In this document: positions 48,133-59,296 of the stretch, piece after piece | Layout of the letters: every line of letters starts with the position of its first letter | Numbering within the stretch: position 1 is the first letter of the stretch | From: Pseudofabraea citricarpa | Lineage: Eukaryota > Ascomycota > Leotiomycetes > Helotiales > Dermateaceae | DNA length: 64,000 nt | Reading direction: 5' to 3' | NCBI GenBank assembly: GCA_029641185.1 | Contig: JAPWGK010000004.1 | Coordinates: 1,116,001-1,180,000, forward strand | Made by a program: the position numbers and the translations under genes | Notes under the pieces: generated by a model | Databases searched by the model: none | What the model was told of the DNA's origin: nothing | What the model saw: the letters and a program-made list of their open reading frames with translations, nothing else

Positions 48133-49939
48133 TTAAGGCTTGCAACGACCCATAAACCGAGGATATAAGCAGCAGGTGCGGACGCTATGTTGCTTGCATA
48201 CCCACGCAATGAAACGTTCTAGCCCAAGCCCATAACCACCGTGGGGAGAAGTGCCATACCTAGAGACATGTTAAAGGTGTGCCAAGACATGGAGAGTGAG
48301 AGACTTACTTTCTCTGGTCAGTGTACCAGTAATAGTCCTTTGGTGAGATGCCCTCGCGTGCATAAGCGGCCATGAGCTCGTCGTAGTCATCCATTCTCAT
48401 TGAACCACCAACAATCTCACCAACACCAGGCATCAGAACATCGACACTTTCTGTGCAACGTGGGTCCTCGGGATCTTTTTGCATGTAGAAAGCCTTGATC
48501 TCGGCTGGGAAGTGGGTGAGGAGGATGGGCAAGTTGATAATGTCTGTCATTCTGCGCTCGGCAGCTTCCGCAATATCGTCGCCAAATACATGCGGGTTTC
48601 CTTCCTCGTTGAGGATAGGAGGGTCCTGAGCGTTGAGCCAGTCGATAGCATCGGAATAACGCATACGCTTGAAAGGTCTTGCAGGTGGTGCAAATTCGGG
48701 GTTGAGCTCCTTGATCAAAGCTGCGGTCTCCGCGTCAGACATGAGGATGTCAATAACCTTGCAAACCATGTCCTCAATGTGGTCTAGTAGATCACCAAAG
48801 TCGATAAAATCCAGCTCGGCTTCAACATGAGAATACTCAGCAAGATGACGGCGAGTCAAAGACTTCTCGGCACGGAAAGACTTTTCAATACAGTAGACGT
48901 TGCCGAGACTCTGAATAGCTGTCTCAAGGTAGAGCTGAGATGACTGAGTCAAGTATGCTTTCTCGTCATAGTAGGGTAGCTCGAATAGGGTTGAACCACC
49001 TTCGACTTGAGTCTGAACCAAGGCTGGGGGGCTGACCTTGGTGAACTTCTTATCCTTGTAAACCTGGGCAAAGGCGAATTCAATAGCTGATCGGACCTTG
49101 AGAACAGATGAGGCGTTGTCTCCGCGGATAACCAGATGGCGGTTGTCTAACATAGCAGAGTCCCATTGGTTCTGTTGAGCTGAGACCTTGTTGGTAATGG
49201 CATCCTCATCAGTGGGTGCGCGGCCAATAACCTTGTAGTAGTCGACGAGTAGTTCCCGGCTGTCTGGAGCCTTTTGGCCCTCTGGTACCTTTTTCAGCTC
49301 TCCAAAGAGTGTCAGAGATGTTCCTTGAGAGAAGACGAGCGCGTCATAGGTCTTTGTCAACTGGCCAGTAAGCACACACTGAAGGTGACCGTAGCCATCA
49401 ATCAAGGTAATGAATGTAGCTTGCTTTTGTTCTCGCAGACGGTGGATTCGTCCAGAGACTTTGACTCGCGTGCCTTTGACATCTCCCTCGCCTAGTACGA
49501 TATCCTTCTGACCAATTGTGATCTTGACAGCCTTGGGCAATGAAGCATCCTCAGTGAGAATGATCTTCTTTGCCTCCTCGAGATTCTTCAGGCGGGCATC
49601 GTCCTTCGCCTTCTCCTGTGCTGCCACTTGTTGTTGTTTCACAAGCTTCTTCTTGTGTTGATCCAGAGCTCCTTGTGCTTTCTTGACAGCGCTCTTTGCT
49701 GGCTCTTTCCACACTAGTCTCTCAGCTGGGTCTCCATCTGCAGAGACAGCACCAGTTTCGGAAGAACGGGAAAGATATGTCTTGCTCTCACTCCCGCCCT
49801 GTTGAATATATGCGTACGCCAATGACTTGTAAGGTTGGGTCTCGGAACCGGTAGTAGTTTCTTCGTCCACGCCCTTGTCGGTGTCAACATAGATTGTGGC
49901 CATCTTGGTTCGGTCTGCGAGTTCTTGGATCGCCGCCAT
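48133..49939 (-). CDS. DED81: Asparaginyl-tRNA synthetase, cytoplasmic
   Basis: Two exons, 49939-48309 and 48259-48133 (49-bp intron), giving 585 residues. A eukaryotic N-terminal extension with a Lys/Gln-rich coiled coil ([16 protein letters not shown]) is followed by the OB-fold anticodon-binding domain ([22 protein letters not shown]). The class IIb catalytic core contains motif 2 ([21 protein letters not shown], split here for length) and, in the short second exon, motif 3 [10 protein letters not shown]. The C-terminus [12 protein letters not shown] is typical of AsnRS and separates it from AspRS. It charges tRNA-Asn with asparagine in the cytosol. A second in-frame ATG at residue 13 ([11 protein letters not shown]) matches the usual start of fungal AsnRS and may be the real one. 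The gene diverges from DNA ligase I. Confidence 0.95.
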
Positions 49940-50404
49940 GTGTTTGTTGTGCTCAATTGATGTTGTTTGTGACTTTTTGGAAATGTTGGTGGGGGTTGAT
50001 AGCGGCCTTCTTGGGTGCGACTCACACCGCCCGCACTTGAGTCACAGGCAGATTGCAGGGCGGGTAGTGTGTGTTTCTAGTGATGATGCAGTGTACCTAA
50101 CAATGACGCGCTGCGCGTAGAGTCTCGACTTCAACGCGTCGTTCTTTCCGCGTTATCAACTGATACGCAGCAGAATTGAGGTTCACCATTCCGCTCGCAA
50201 CTTCCCCATCAAATTCCCACCCATCTCTTTCTTTCTGCTGAATGATTCCTGCCCGCCAACTTTGCAGCACCGGGCTCGTACTTGACAGTGGTTGCCTAGC
50301 CGGTGGAGTCGTGCATCCCTTCGTCAAGAATCATTGTGGCTTCTCGAATTCTGGGAAATCTTGTGAGAACTTCACGAACGACATTCTCTAGATCAGTTTG
50401 GACC
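49940..50404. promoter_or_regulatory. Divergent promoter, tRNA synthetase / DNA ligase I
   Basis: 465 bp between the two start codons. GACGCG (50105-50110) and ACGCGT (50134-50139) cluster in the middle, with CCGCGT near 50149. Confidence 0.45.
50134..50139. promoter_or_regulatory. MluI cell-cycle box (ACGCGT) upstream of DNA ligase I
   Basis: Perfect ACGCGT, 266 bp before the ligase ATG, with a half-matching GACGCG 29 bp upstream. In yeasts MBF binds this box and drives G1/S expression of replication genes including the CDC9 ligase. Use here is inferred from site and gene identity. Confidence 0.5.
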
Positions 50405-53323
50405 ATGGCTCCAAAGCAAGCTACACTGGGGTTCGTCAAATCCTCGCAGACCACCTTAGGGTGGGTTGAGCTTGACTCGAACGAATCTTTGGGATTATGC
50501 TAATTTGTCTTTCTAGTAAATTCTTTACCCAGCCAAACGGCACAAAACCAGATCCGCCGAAGCAGACGAAACTCTCATTCTCCACTAAAGCGACTTCCAG
50601 CAAGAAGGAATCGAGCTCCAAGCCGTCAACAGAGGACGATGACGTCGAAATGAATGATGAGGAGGTGGTCAAGTCAGATGTGGACGAAGAAGTCGACCTG
50701 AGGGAGAAGACCAAGTCCAAGAAGGGTGCGTGCCGAATCCGCGGTTAGAGATGAAAGCGCTAATTTAGATAGCCACTTCGAAGAAACGCTCAAGATCACC
50801 CAGTCCAGACGTTGCGTCTAAGACCGAGAAGAAGTCTGCCGGAGTAAAAGAGGAGCCCAAGGAAGAAGAGGAAACAGACGAAGATGATGAGGAACCAATA
50901 ATTAAAAAGCCTCGTAGAAATGGAAAAGCTACGGCTTCAGAAAGCAAACCTGCTGCAAAGAGCAAGAAGCCAGCTCCAGAATCCAAAAAGTCAAAGTCCA
51001 TGGCACCGCCACCGAAAAAAATCAAAGTTAAGGAGGAAGAAGAGGAGGAGGTTGAAGAGATTTCTTCTTCGAGTAAGACCGCTCCCATGAGACAGGCATC
51101 CGCTTCGCCAGAGTCCGCGTCCGAAGTCGAGGAAGGCGTCGAAGAGGATGAGGACGACGAAGATGAGAAGCCTGAAGTCGCTGCTAAAGCTCGTGAAAAG
51201 ATTCAAACAACATTAAAATCTAAGAGCAAGGATCCATTCCCAGATTGGAAACCTGGAGAGCCAGTTCCTTATGCGGCTCTTTGCACTACCTTTTCGCTAA
51301 TCGAAATGACCACCAAAAGACTCCAGATGACAGCCCATTGCTCCTTATTTCTTCGACAAGTCCTTCGCCTTACGCCCGACGATCTTCTTCCAACCGTTCT
51401 TCTTATGATCAACAAGCTCGCAGCAGATTATGCTGGCATCGAGCTTGGTATCGGAGAATCTTTAATTATGAAAGCAATAGGTGAGGCCACAGGTCGTAGT
51501 TTGCAAGTCATCAAGCAAGACCAGAAAGAAATCGGAGACCTGGGACTTGTGGCGGTCAAGAGTAGATCCAACCAGAAGACCATGTTCAAACCCAAACCTC
51601 TTACTATACGTGGCGTGCACAAGAGTCTGATGGCTATCGCTACGGTACAAGGGAACGGTGCCCAGGGTCGCAAGGTTGACGGCATTATGAAGCTACTCTC
51701 AGCAGCAGATGGAAACATGTCTGGAAAGGTTGATATCACCAAAGACAAAGGTGGTCCAAGTGAAGCTAAATATATCGTCCGCTTTCTTGAAGGTAAACTT
51801 CGCTTGGGTCTAGCAGAGAAAACAGTATTGGTTTCTCTAGGTCAAGCTATGGTATGCCATGAGACTGAAGCGAAAGGAAGTGGCAAAGTGCCAAGTACGG
51901 AAGCTCTAGCAAAAGGCGAATCAATCCTCAAAGCAGTCCATAGGTAAGTTAACACAACGCCAGGCTTGATGACATGCTAATATCTCTCCCAGCAACCTCC
52001 CAAGTTATGATGTAATCATTCCAGCTATGTTAGAACATGGCATCATGAATCTGCGGGAAAATTGCAAACTTCAACCAGGAGTTCCGCTCAAGCCCATGTT
52101 AGCAAAACCAACAAAAGCAATTACTGAGGTACTTGATCGCTTTGAGGGCCAGACCTTCACTTGCGAGTACAAGTACGATGGAGAGCGGGCGCAGATTCAT
52201 TATGTTGCAAAAGACTCTCCCCAGCAGTACCGTGGAGCGACCGGCGGACTCTCAGCTATATTCTCCCGTAACTCTGAGGATTTATCGAAGAAGTATCCAG
52301 ATGTGTTGGCCAAACTTAACACCTGGGTGAAAGAGGACACCAAGAGTTTTGTACTCGATTGCGAAAGTGTTGCATGGGATGTGCTTGAGAAAAAGGTTCT
52401 ACCCTTTCAGCAGCTGATGACACGTAAGAAGAAGGATGTAAAGATTGAAGATGTCAAAGTCAAGGTCTGTGTGTACGCATTCGATCTTTTATTTTTGAAT
52501 GGCGAGGCGGTCGTTGAGAAATCATTACGTGAACGACGCGAACTACTTCACAGTGCATTCATACCTGTCGAAGGGGAGTTTGCTTTTGCCAGTAGTATGA
52601 ATGGCCAAGAGATCGAGGAAATCCAGACCTTCTTGGACGAAAGCGTGAAGGCTTCTTGTGAAGGTCTCATGGTCAAGATGTTGGATGGCACAGAGAGTGG
52701 TTACGAACCAAGCAAGCGAAGTCGAAACTGGCTCAAGGTAAGTCGTTTGATTTCCTCGAAAAGAGATTCCACTAATCATGATGCAGATTAAGAAAGACTA
52801 TCTCTCTGGCATTGGCGACTCCCTCGATCTCGTCGTTCTGGGTGCATATTTCGGCAAAGGAAAACGCACTTCGGTGTATGGTGCATTCTTATTAGCTTGC
52901 TACAATAATAACACCGATACTTACGAGACAGTATGCAATATTGGTACGGGATTTTCAGAAGCAGTTCTGGAAAGTCTCCATACTGATCTCTCGGCTATTA
53001 CCATCGACCGACCCAAACCATTCTATTCCCACTCTTCAGGCAATCAACATCAGCCCGATGTCTGGTTTGAGCCTAAATTTGTATGGGAGGTTAAGACTGC
53101 TGATCTGACTCTTAGCCCAAGATATAAGGCTGGATGCAAGGAAGGTGTTGATCCTAGCGGAGAGAAAGGCATCTCTTTGAGATTTCCAAGATTTATCAAG
53201 GTCCGAGATGACAAGAAACCGGATGAGGCCACAAGCTCAAGGCAGGTAGCGGAGATGTATAGGAAGCAAGAGAGTGTCACGAAGAACAAGGGCCCGGCTG
53301 TGGATGATGACTTCGAGTATTGA
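50405..53323 (+). CDS. CDC9: ATP-dependent DNA ligase I (Cdc9/LIG1)
   Basis: Five exons: 50405-50460, 50517-50725, 50773-51943, 51993-52737 and 52787-53323, coding for 905 residues. The N-terminus holds a consensus PCNA-interacting (PIP) box QTTLGKFF at residues 15-22, interrupted by the first intron. A long Lys/Glu/Ser-rich linker with nuclear-signal-like stretches follows, then the DNA-binding domain (about 260-470) and the adenylation domain with the nucleophile K539 in KYDGERAQIHY. The OB-fold and the end PRFIKVRDDKKPDEAT are conserved. The enzyme seals Okazaki fragments and repair nicks. The third exon's acceptor must be the second AG of ATTTAGATAG to keep frame. Introns are 56, 47, 49 and 49 bp. 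Its promoter carries an MluI box. Confidence 0.95.
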
Positions 53324-53959
53324 TTTGTTATAAATATTGTGGAACCAATGGGTGGTGTTGTCGGGAGTTTGTGGGATGTAAAAATAGCTGGTTGAAGAAG
53401 CGTTGCATGTGTTTAGGCACTTAGGTATGGGATATCCTTTGACGTTTGGGCGGTGGCTTCCGGTGCCTGTGGTTTCTCCACGTACAGCTAGATATACTAA
53501 GCTTTGCATCTGAAACCATCGTAAATATCTCACCTTACTTTTGCCTTTCACTTCACACGAGAACCTATAACTTGCCTTCCTTTTGCTTGATATATAGGCA
53601 CATGATTTTTTTCATGTTACTCAAGTGATGATTTTGTATCTGGTAAATATTACCTAGGTATTTAGCAAAAAGTCTAATGCTAAATCTTGATAACTTTTGG
53701 GCCTTGTTAAAACTTGTAGTTTTGCCTATAATTCCTGTCGCTTCTTTGTTACAACCTATGCTATCTTATTCTTCAAAGAGTGAAGGCATGGAAGTGGATG
53801 TGAATGTGCAAGGAACAATTTCATGCCAGGCTATACCATTGAGAGCATCCGCACAAACATGAGAATATTGATCGGTCGTAACCGTGATAGACAATCTTCA
53901 AACGGGGTTTGGGCAGAATTTTTTGTGTTGATAAAGCGGTTCAGAATAGAGGCTGGTGG
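53324..53959. other. Intergenic between convergent genes
   Basis: 3' space of DNA ligase I (+) and the APH-like gene (-). AT-rich in its second half; short ORFs only. Confidence 0.4.
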
Positions 53960-55054
53960 CTAAACCATGCCCTCAGTTACTACCTCAGAAGGTGAACCAT
54001 CAGTGTCTCGCTGGAATGCATAGCGCAGAACAGCACCGATCTTAGCAGCCGATTCCGCGACCGTGAGAATTTCTTTTCGACGTGTGCTATCTTCAATCCT
54101 CAAGGTAGTCCAAAACTCATCCCAGAAAGCCGTGTGTAGCTGTGACCTACATACATAGTCGTGCCAGCCGCTGCGGTCCATGTAGCCTGTTGTCAAGAGG
54201 AGGCAGTCTAGCTGTTCAATCCGGGACTCAACACTAGCTCCATGCCGAATGGCAGAACTGCTGCTAGAGACCAATCAACGATACCTGTGATTTCATATGT
54301 ATTGTCATCAACAAGGATGTTGGTTATGGTAAGGTCACCGTGTGTGAGAACCTGCGGGTAATCATCGCTGAAGAGTATTGGGAGGCTGTCTTCTAGCTCA
54401 GATATTACGGAGCTTGGAATCACAGATGATAACGACTCTCTAAGGATGGTGAGCCTTTGATGGATTCTAGCCTGGTGCTGTGCTTGCACTTGGACATCAA
54501 TAATCTGCGGCTTGGACCAACATTGAGCAAAGTACCTAGTGAAATTTAGCATTATGTTGGCTACCTAGATACATACCTACCCAGCTGATGCCAAGAAAGA
54601 GAGGTGTGATGTACCTAGCAAGAGACTTAATGTAACACATATGCTTAGCCTCCTCCTTTGAATCCATCTCTTCCTGGGCGCTGAGGGCTTCAAGGCAGGA
54701 TATTCCTGACAAGTACGGCATAGAGTAGATGGCAAGTGGTGGAGCGGCACCACTCACCATGCCGTGGAATTTCGACTCTGGTACCAAGCCGCCGTGGATC
54801 CCTTTCGCTAATTTGACTATGTGATCGTTAAGTCCAGATTCCTCCCCTCGAAATGATACGATGAGGTCCTGCTGTTGCCCTGGACAACCTTTACAAAGAA
54901 CTGTATAGCTAAGTGAGTCTTGAATCTGTACTGGGCGGACATCTGAAGCACCAGAAATTGAAAGTGCTATTTGGTTACATTTTGTTTGAGTTGGAGAGCT
55001 GCGGCACTTAAAGAATTCAGAAATGGACTCCTGAGCCCAGGATGTTGTAGTCAT
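53960..55054 (-). pseudogene. APH-type phosphotransferase-like gene, frame disrupted by a 26-bp insertion
   Basis: Exon 1 is 55054-54615 and exon 2 begins at 54535 (79-bp intron). The N-terminal half has SYTVLCKGCPGQQQDLIVSFRG and the hinge-like APPLAIYSMPYLSGIS. The catalytic loop VLTHGDLTITNILVDD and the metal-binding ITGIVDWSLAAVLPFGMEL are intact. Directly after GMEL the frame hits a stop (54208-54210), while the expected continuation DCLLLTTGYMDRSGWHDYVCR resumes in another frame and runs to the stop at 53960. Between them lies a 26-bp surplus bounded by two AGCTAG hexamers (54208-54213 and 54234-54239). Removing one copy plus the spacer would rejoin the frame. A 23-nt GT-AG intron is formally possible but far below usual fungal intron size. 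A recent pseudogene or allele-specific frameshift is the likeliest reading; a sequencing error is unlikely for 26 bp. Confidence 0.6.
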
Positions 55055-56337
55055 GGCTGTGAACAGAATTGATATGTAGCGTTCGTTTGTAATAAGTCGA
55101 AGGAGAAAATGTGGATATTAAAATAAGAGAATCTGTAGCTCCAATGACAGAACTGTCATATTCCGCCACCCTCTTATGTTATTTGATTATGATGACTGAT
55201 CTAAGAGCCATGTGGTTGAGGTTAGTAACAGAGGCATGGAGCGGATAAAATGATATTCCGTAATCCGATCCGTGCGCCTAGTATTAATCCGTACCTACCT
55301 TAGGCGATTAGTTATTCCGAGCGCAAACAATACACAATTATCTTTACAGAAGTAAATTATCTATCTTGCAAAAACATATCAACAATTGCGCGAAAATAAG
55401 ATCGACAACGATCTTGGTCACTACTCTTTCAATGGCCATCATATCAGGTCTGATTCCTGGCTACCATAATACCCGAAAGCGAGTTCTGAATTGGCAGTTG
55501 AACCCGAGTCAATGCCCATCAAAGCTGATTGTGTACATTCGGCCAGCAAGGGATTGTATGCCTATCCTTGACAAGAGATATGTTTATAGGTGAGGGACAC
55601 CCTCGACACAATGTTGCAAGTTCTAACAATATATCACAGAATAACCCCTCTAGCCTAGAATGATGGTATGCCTTTGAAAATAGCCGACCACTCAACTGGA
55701 GGTTCAAAGTTCCAAGAAGCTCAAGGGTGGCCACTGGCTAAGATGAGTCTGGTATCCATACCGTCTTGTAGCAAAGTTCCAGGAATTCTCTTACGTGCTG
55801 CTATGGAATTCCGCCAATTTCGACTTGAGATAGCTGGCGGTATTGTTGAAGCTGTATTGATATTGGGTAAGTGTCTTCTTATCTCTCATTCCCGAACCGT
55901 GCTGAAAGTTCTCAGAATCTACTAGGTATAGAATCTGCCTTGCAGGACTCCAAAGTAACCTTCTAAGTACCAAATCCTTCATTGTAACTACCTTGATGCT
56001 TTTACTAACCGAAGCATAGTCAAAAGAAGCATACTTGTCCTGCAAGCAACCCCAGCCAGACCATCTCCTGGTTGGTACAGAAGTTTGACTAAAGTCAAAA
56101 CGAAAACATCAATCAGAGCCTTCAGTCCCCCTTGAAACTATCACGTTACCATCAACCACAGCAGGAAATTATTATCATCATTCACTTCAGCGAAACTTCC
56201 TCCGCCCGCATAAATTATTAACCCGAGCGACATCTCTGCGCTTGACCTCGCTCCATCTTCTTCAACTGCGAAGCCGCTTCTTTTCCTATTCAACCTCAAT
56301 CACCTCAACAACCATCAACGCCAAGAGCTCTACAACC
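55055..56337. other. Intergenic, divergent, no clear features
   Basis: Space between the APH-like gene (-) and the 2EXR gene (+). Short ORFs only (55366-55593, 55668-55925). The last 100 bases are a Ser/Thr-coding but ATG-less stretch in frame with the 2EXR gene, taken as its leader. Confidence 0.4.
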
Positions 56338-57849
56338 ATGCTCAATACAGCTGCAGCTGCTCGCGCGGCAAAGGCTGCGAAGGGCGCGGAGACCTCAGAC
56401 TCCAGACCTCTGACCATGAACGCGCTTGGTTCGTCTACTTCTGCACCACACAACACCAATAGCGGTATGCCTTCGATCTCTACCCAGTTTGCTAACGCCA
56501 GAGCATCCCTGAGCGGTTACCCGCCACTTCTTAACACCGACCCAGCATCGATGTTCCAGTATCACCAGGGAGTAGATGCTTCAGCAATGTTTGCATTCCA
56601 AGGAAATAGCTTTGATCCTTCTACCTCCACGGCCATACCTTCCAACTCACCTACTACTGCACCAGGATCGTTTCAATCTCCAACATTCGGACCTGCTGAA
56701 CTGTTTCCGCTCGACATGGCATTCGTAACTCGATCTACCGCAGTAGCTGAGATGCAGCTGTCCCCTTTCGGCAAGTCATCTTCCGATCGATCTATTGCAA
56801 CACCAAAGGCATCCTCAGCCTCGGCCAACGGTCGTCGTCGTTCGGTAGTTGTCGTTCTAAAGCCCGGTTTCAGCTATGCATATTCAACCTGGTTGAAGCG
56901 CGATGTGCCAGCTACATGCTTTTACCTATTCCCAAAGCTCCCGCTGGAGATCCGACTTATGATCTGGCGTAAAGTCGACGTCGCTAATGATGTTCAGGAT
57001 GTCATCGTTCGATCATGCCCAAGCATCAACGCCATTGACTTCCGCATCTTCAAGGCATTGACACCAACACCTGTCGTGTTGCATATCTGCAGCGAGTCCC
57101 GAAATGAACTCATCAAATCTTACAAGCTTTGCTTCCGCGAGGTTGACGACACCCGATCGATTTACGTTAACTTCAGTAAGAGTACCTTGTTTGTCGTTCT
57201 GCAAACTGAAAAGGAAGCTCTTAGTGACTGGAAGGGACTGATCGGTGATGAAGACCACAACATTGATACGGGCAGTGATGTATCAGTACCAGTCATGGCC
57301 AATGGTGGAAATCTCCAACTTGAGCGATATATCTACAACTACAACATGCCGCATGACGCAAAATACAGATACCAACCTCCTTGGCTCGTAGGTACCCCTC
57401 TAATCCAAGGTCGAGCAATTGCAATTTCGAGCGCTGGAAGCAGTCTCTCTCGGCCCAAACTTCCTCAGAAGAAGGCGTACTTCAATCGCATTTGCGAGGC
57501 TTCTGGAGGACTTGGTGGCTTGCAGAATATCGAATATCGTCGTGCCTTTGAGCCAGAATGGGTCAAGGTTTGGGATGCTGCTTGGTGGGAGTACGCTCAA
57601 CTTAACGCCATTCTTTCTCCTGCTAGAAAGGTGGTTAAGAAGCGATTGGCGGCTCAGCGATTGGCAGCAAGAAAGCGAGCAACTCTACAACGCCAGGCGG
57701 CTAGGGCAGCTGCTAAGAGAGCTGTAGCCCAATTGCGCAAGCTACAGAAAGCATCGGCACCAGCAATGAGACCAGCAAATACGACTCCAAAGACGGTGGT
57801 AAAGAAGGCTGTGAAGAAGACTCGAGCTGTGATCAAGAGAAGAAAGTAG
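56338..57849 (+). CDS. 2EXR-domain protein with a basic Ala/Lys/Arg-rich C-terminal tail
   Basis: Intronless, 503 residues from ATG 56338; the frame is open upstream to 56242 but has no earlier ATG. The N-terminal ~190 residues are Ser/Ala/Pro-rich and disordered. A 2EXR-type domain begins at about residue 195 with FYLFPKLPLEIRLMIWRKV, followed by VVLHICSESRNELIKSY and IYVNFSKSTLFVV. The domain is very common in leotiomycetes and relatives; its function is unknown. The last ~70 residues are Lys/Arg/Ala-rich (RAAAKRAVAQLRKLQKAS, VVKKAVKKTRAVIKRRK) and resemble a histone H1-like or nucleic-acid-binding tail, so a nuclear or nucleolar location is plausible. The antisense ORF at 57654-57914 is a shadow. 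Confidence 0.8.
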   Translation: MLNTAAAARAAKAAKGAETSDSRPLTMNALGSSTSAPHNTNSGMPSISTQFANARASLSGYPPLLNTDPASMFQYHQGVDASAMFAFQGNSFDPSTSTAIPSNSPTTAPGSFQSPTFGPAELFPLDMAFVTRSTAVAEMQLSPFGKSSSDRSIATPKASSASANGRRRSVVVVLKPGFSYAYSTWLKRDVPATCFYLFPKLPLEIRLMIWRKVDVANDVQDVIVRSCPSINAIDFRIFKALTPTPVVLHICSESRNELIKSYKLCFREVDDTRSIYVNFSKSTLFVVLQTEKEALSDWKGLIGDEDHNIDTGSDVSVPVMANGGNLQLERYIYNYNMPHDAKYRYQPPWLVGTPLIQGRAIAISSAGSSLSRPKLPQKKAYFNRICEASGGLGGLQNIEYRRAFEPEWVKVWDAAWWEYAQLNAILSPARKVVKKRLAAQRLAARKRATLQRQAARAAAKRAVAQLRKLQKASAPAMRPANTTPKTVVKKAVKKTRAVIKRRK

Positions 57850-59296
57850 ATGCGAACCAGCTCTACTGTTCTCATCTGAACTGTTTTCATCTTATGGGTG
57901 GAGGAAACAATCACGACAACGCAAAAAGTGGAGTGAAAAGGAAATTGGTTTGAGCTTTTTGTCTTCGTCGGAGGTTTTCGTTTTCGAGCTTGGAGGATAC
58001 ATGGAAACTGGAGCAGAGAGGAGTCTTTTTCATTGTGTTACTTTCGTCTGAAGATCTCTTGCATGGCTGGGCAGTTCTGGCGCAACCAAAGCAAGTTTGT
58101 CTTTGACATTGGGAGATGGGCTACGTGAGCGAGCGTCTTTGAGACTCGAATCTCGGTCGATGTACACCTCACATCTGGGATACGAGAGTCTGTTAGTATG
58201 GGAAACATACAATCGCGCTCTGAATAAAAGTTCATTAGAACAACTCTAGATCCGTGAGACTTTGTGACTGATTGAATATGTTTTGAACGTGTAGAGGTAG
58301 GCAAAAGATTGTGACTGTTGTGGTGCAAGTGAAGATATTAGCACCTGAGACGAAAACCTAGGTCCCGAGTCTCGGCTTGGATCAGCATAAGAGGCAGTGT
58401 AGTTCATCTCGCTGTTACACCAACTCCAGTTGATCTTAGCAATGAACCCCGAGTTCTTATGCATGGTGGTGTGTGTGTGAGGGGGGGGGGGGGGGGGGAT
58501 AGAAAAAAAGTAAGAGACAGGATCAGGGGGTAGACTATGTAACGCGTGCAGCATAGTAGCCTGAAAGGTGTCGTAAGCCAATATCAGTCCTTTGCAGTTT
58601 TGAGCCATAAACAGTTCCCGGACTCGGCGGTCGTTATTCTAGAATCAGTTCCTGGAGCAGGCCAGCTGAAAAATGCAGAGTATGTCAACGATGAGGGAAG
58701 TACTTCATTGACAGTCAACAAAACTCCATATTTGTGACACCAATTCAATAAGTACCTCAGAAAAGGCTATGGGAGGTCAGCTCTTCCTTCGGTTGTAGTC
58801 AGGGTTGTTGTGGATCACCAAAGAGCAGGCGACTCGTGGGAGCAGAGAATTGGGAAGGAAGAGCTAGAGAACGAAAGAGATTGGCTGTCTGTATAACCTA
58901 CTAGGGCGGGAGGGACTTTTCAGTGATATAAGGCTGTGAAAGAAACTATAAGATCTACGTTTAGCAATTCAACTTCCACATATTTTCAGTTGATTCGCAT
59001 AACACCGTTGGATTGAAGGTTTTATTGCCGCTATGTTTTGTAGGTGACTAAACCACATTAAAGGACTTTGAGGAGAATGTGTTGTGATCTCTTGATGGTA
59101 TGTTGAGATTCTGATCTGTATGCTTACGGACAAGATAATGTGCTGTTATTGTTGCTGTTGCCGTAAGAAGACGAAAGACCGCAGGGAGATCCCAGTACCC
59201 AGGCATATGCACCTGTACTTGCACCATCCCATGCTGCTGAACTCCTCTACGCCCGTCCCAGCCTTCAAGTCCTGTAGACACGTTCCCAATCCAAAT
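57850..59296. other. Intergenic between convergent 2EXR genes
   Basis: No convincing gene. A (GT)n stretch followed by an 18-base G homopolymer lies at 58469-58498. ORF 58246-58608 spans this repeat and is not believed. Confidence 0.4.
58481..58498. repeat. Poly-G tract, 18 bases
   Basis: Uninterrupted G homopolymer following GTGTGTGTGA. On the opposite strand it is poly-C. Length is probably unstable and error-prone in sequencing. Confidence 0.9.
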
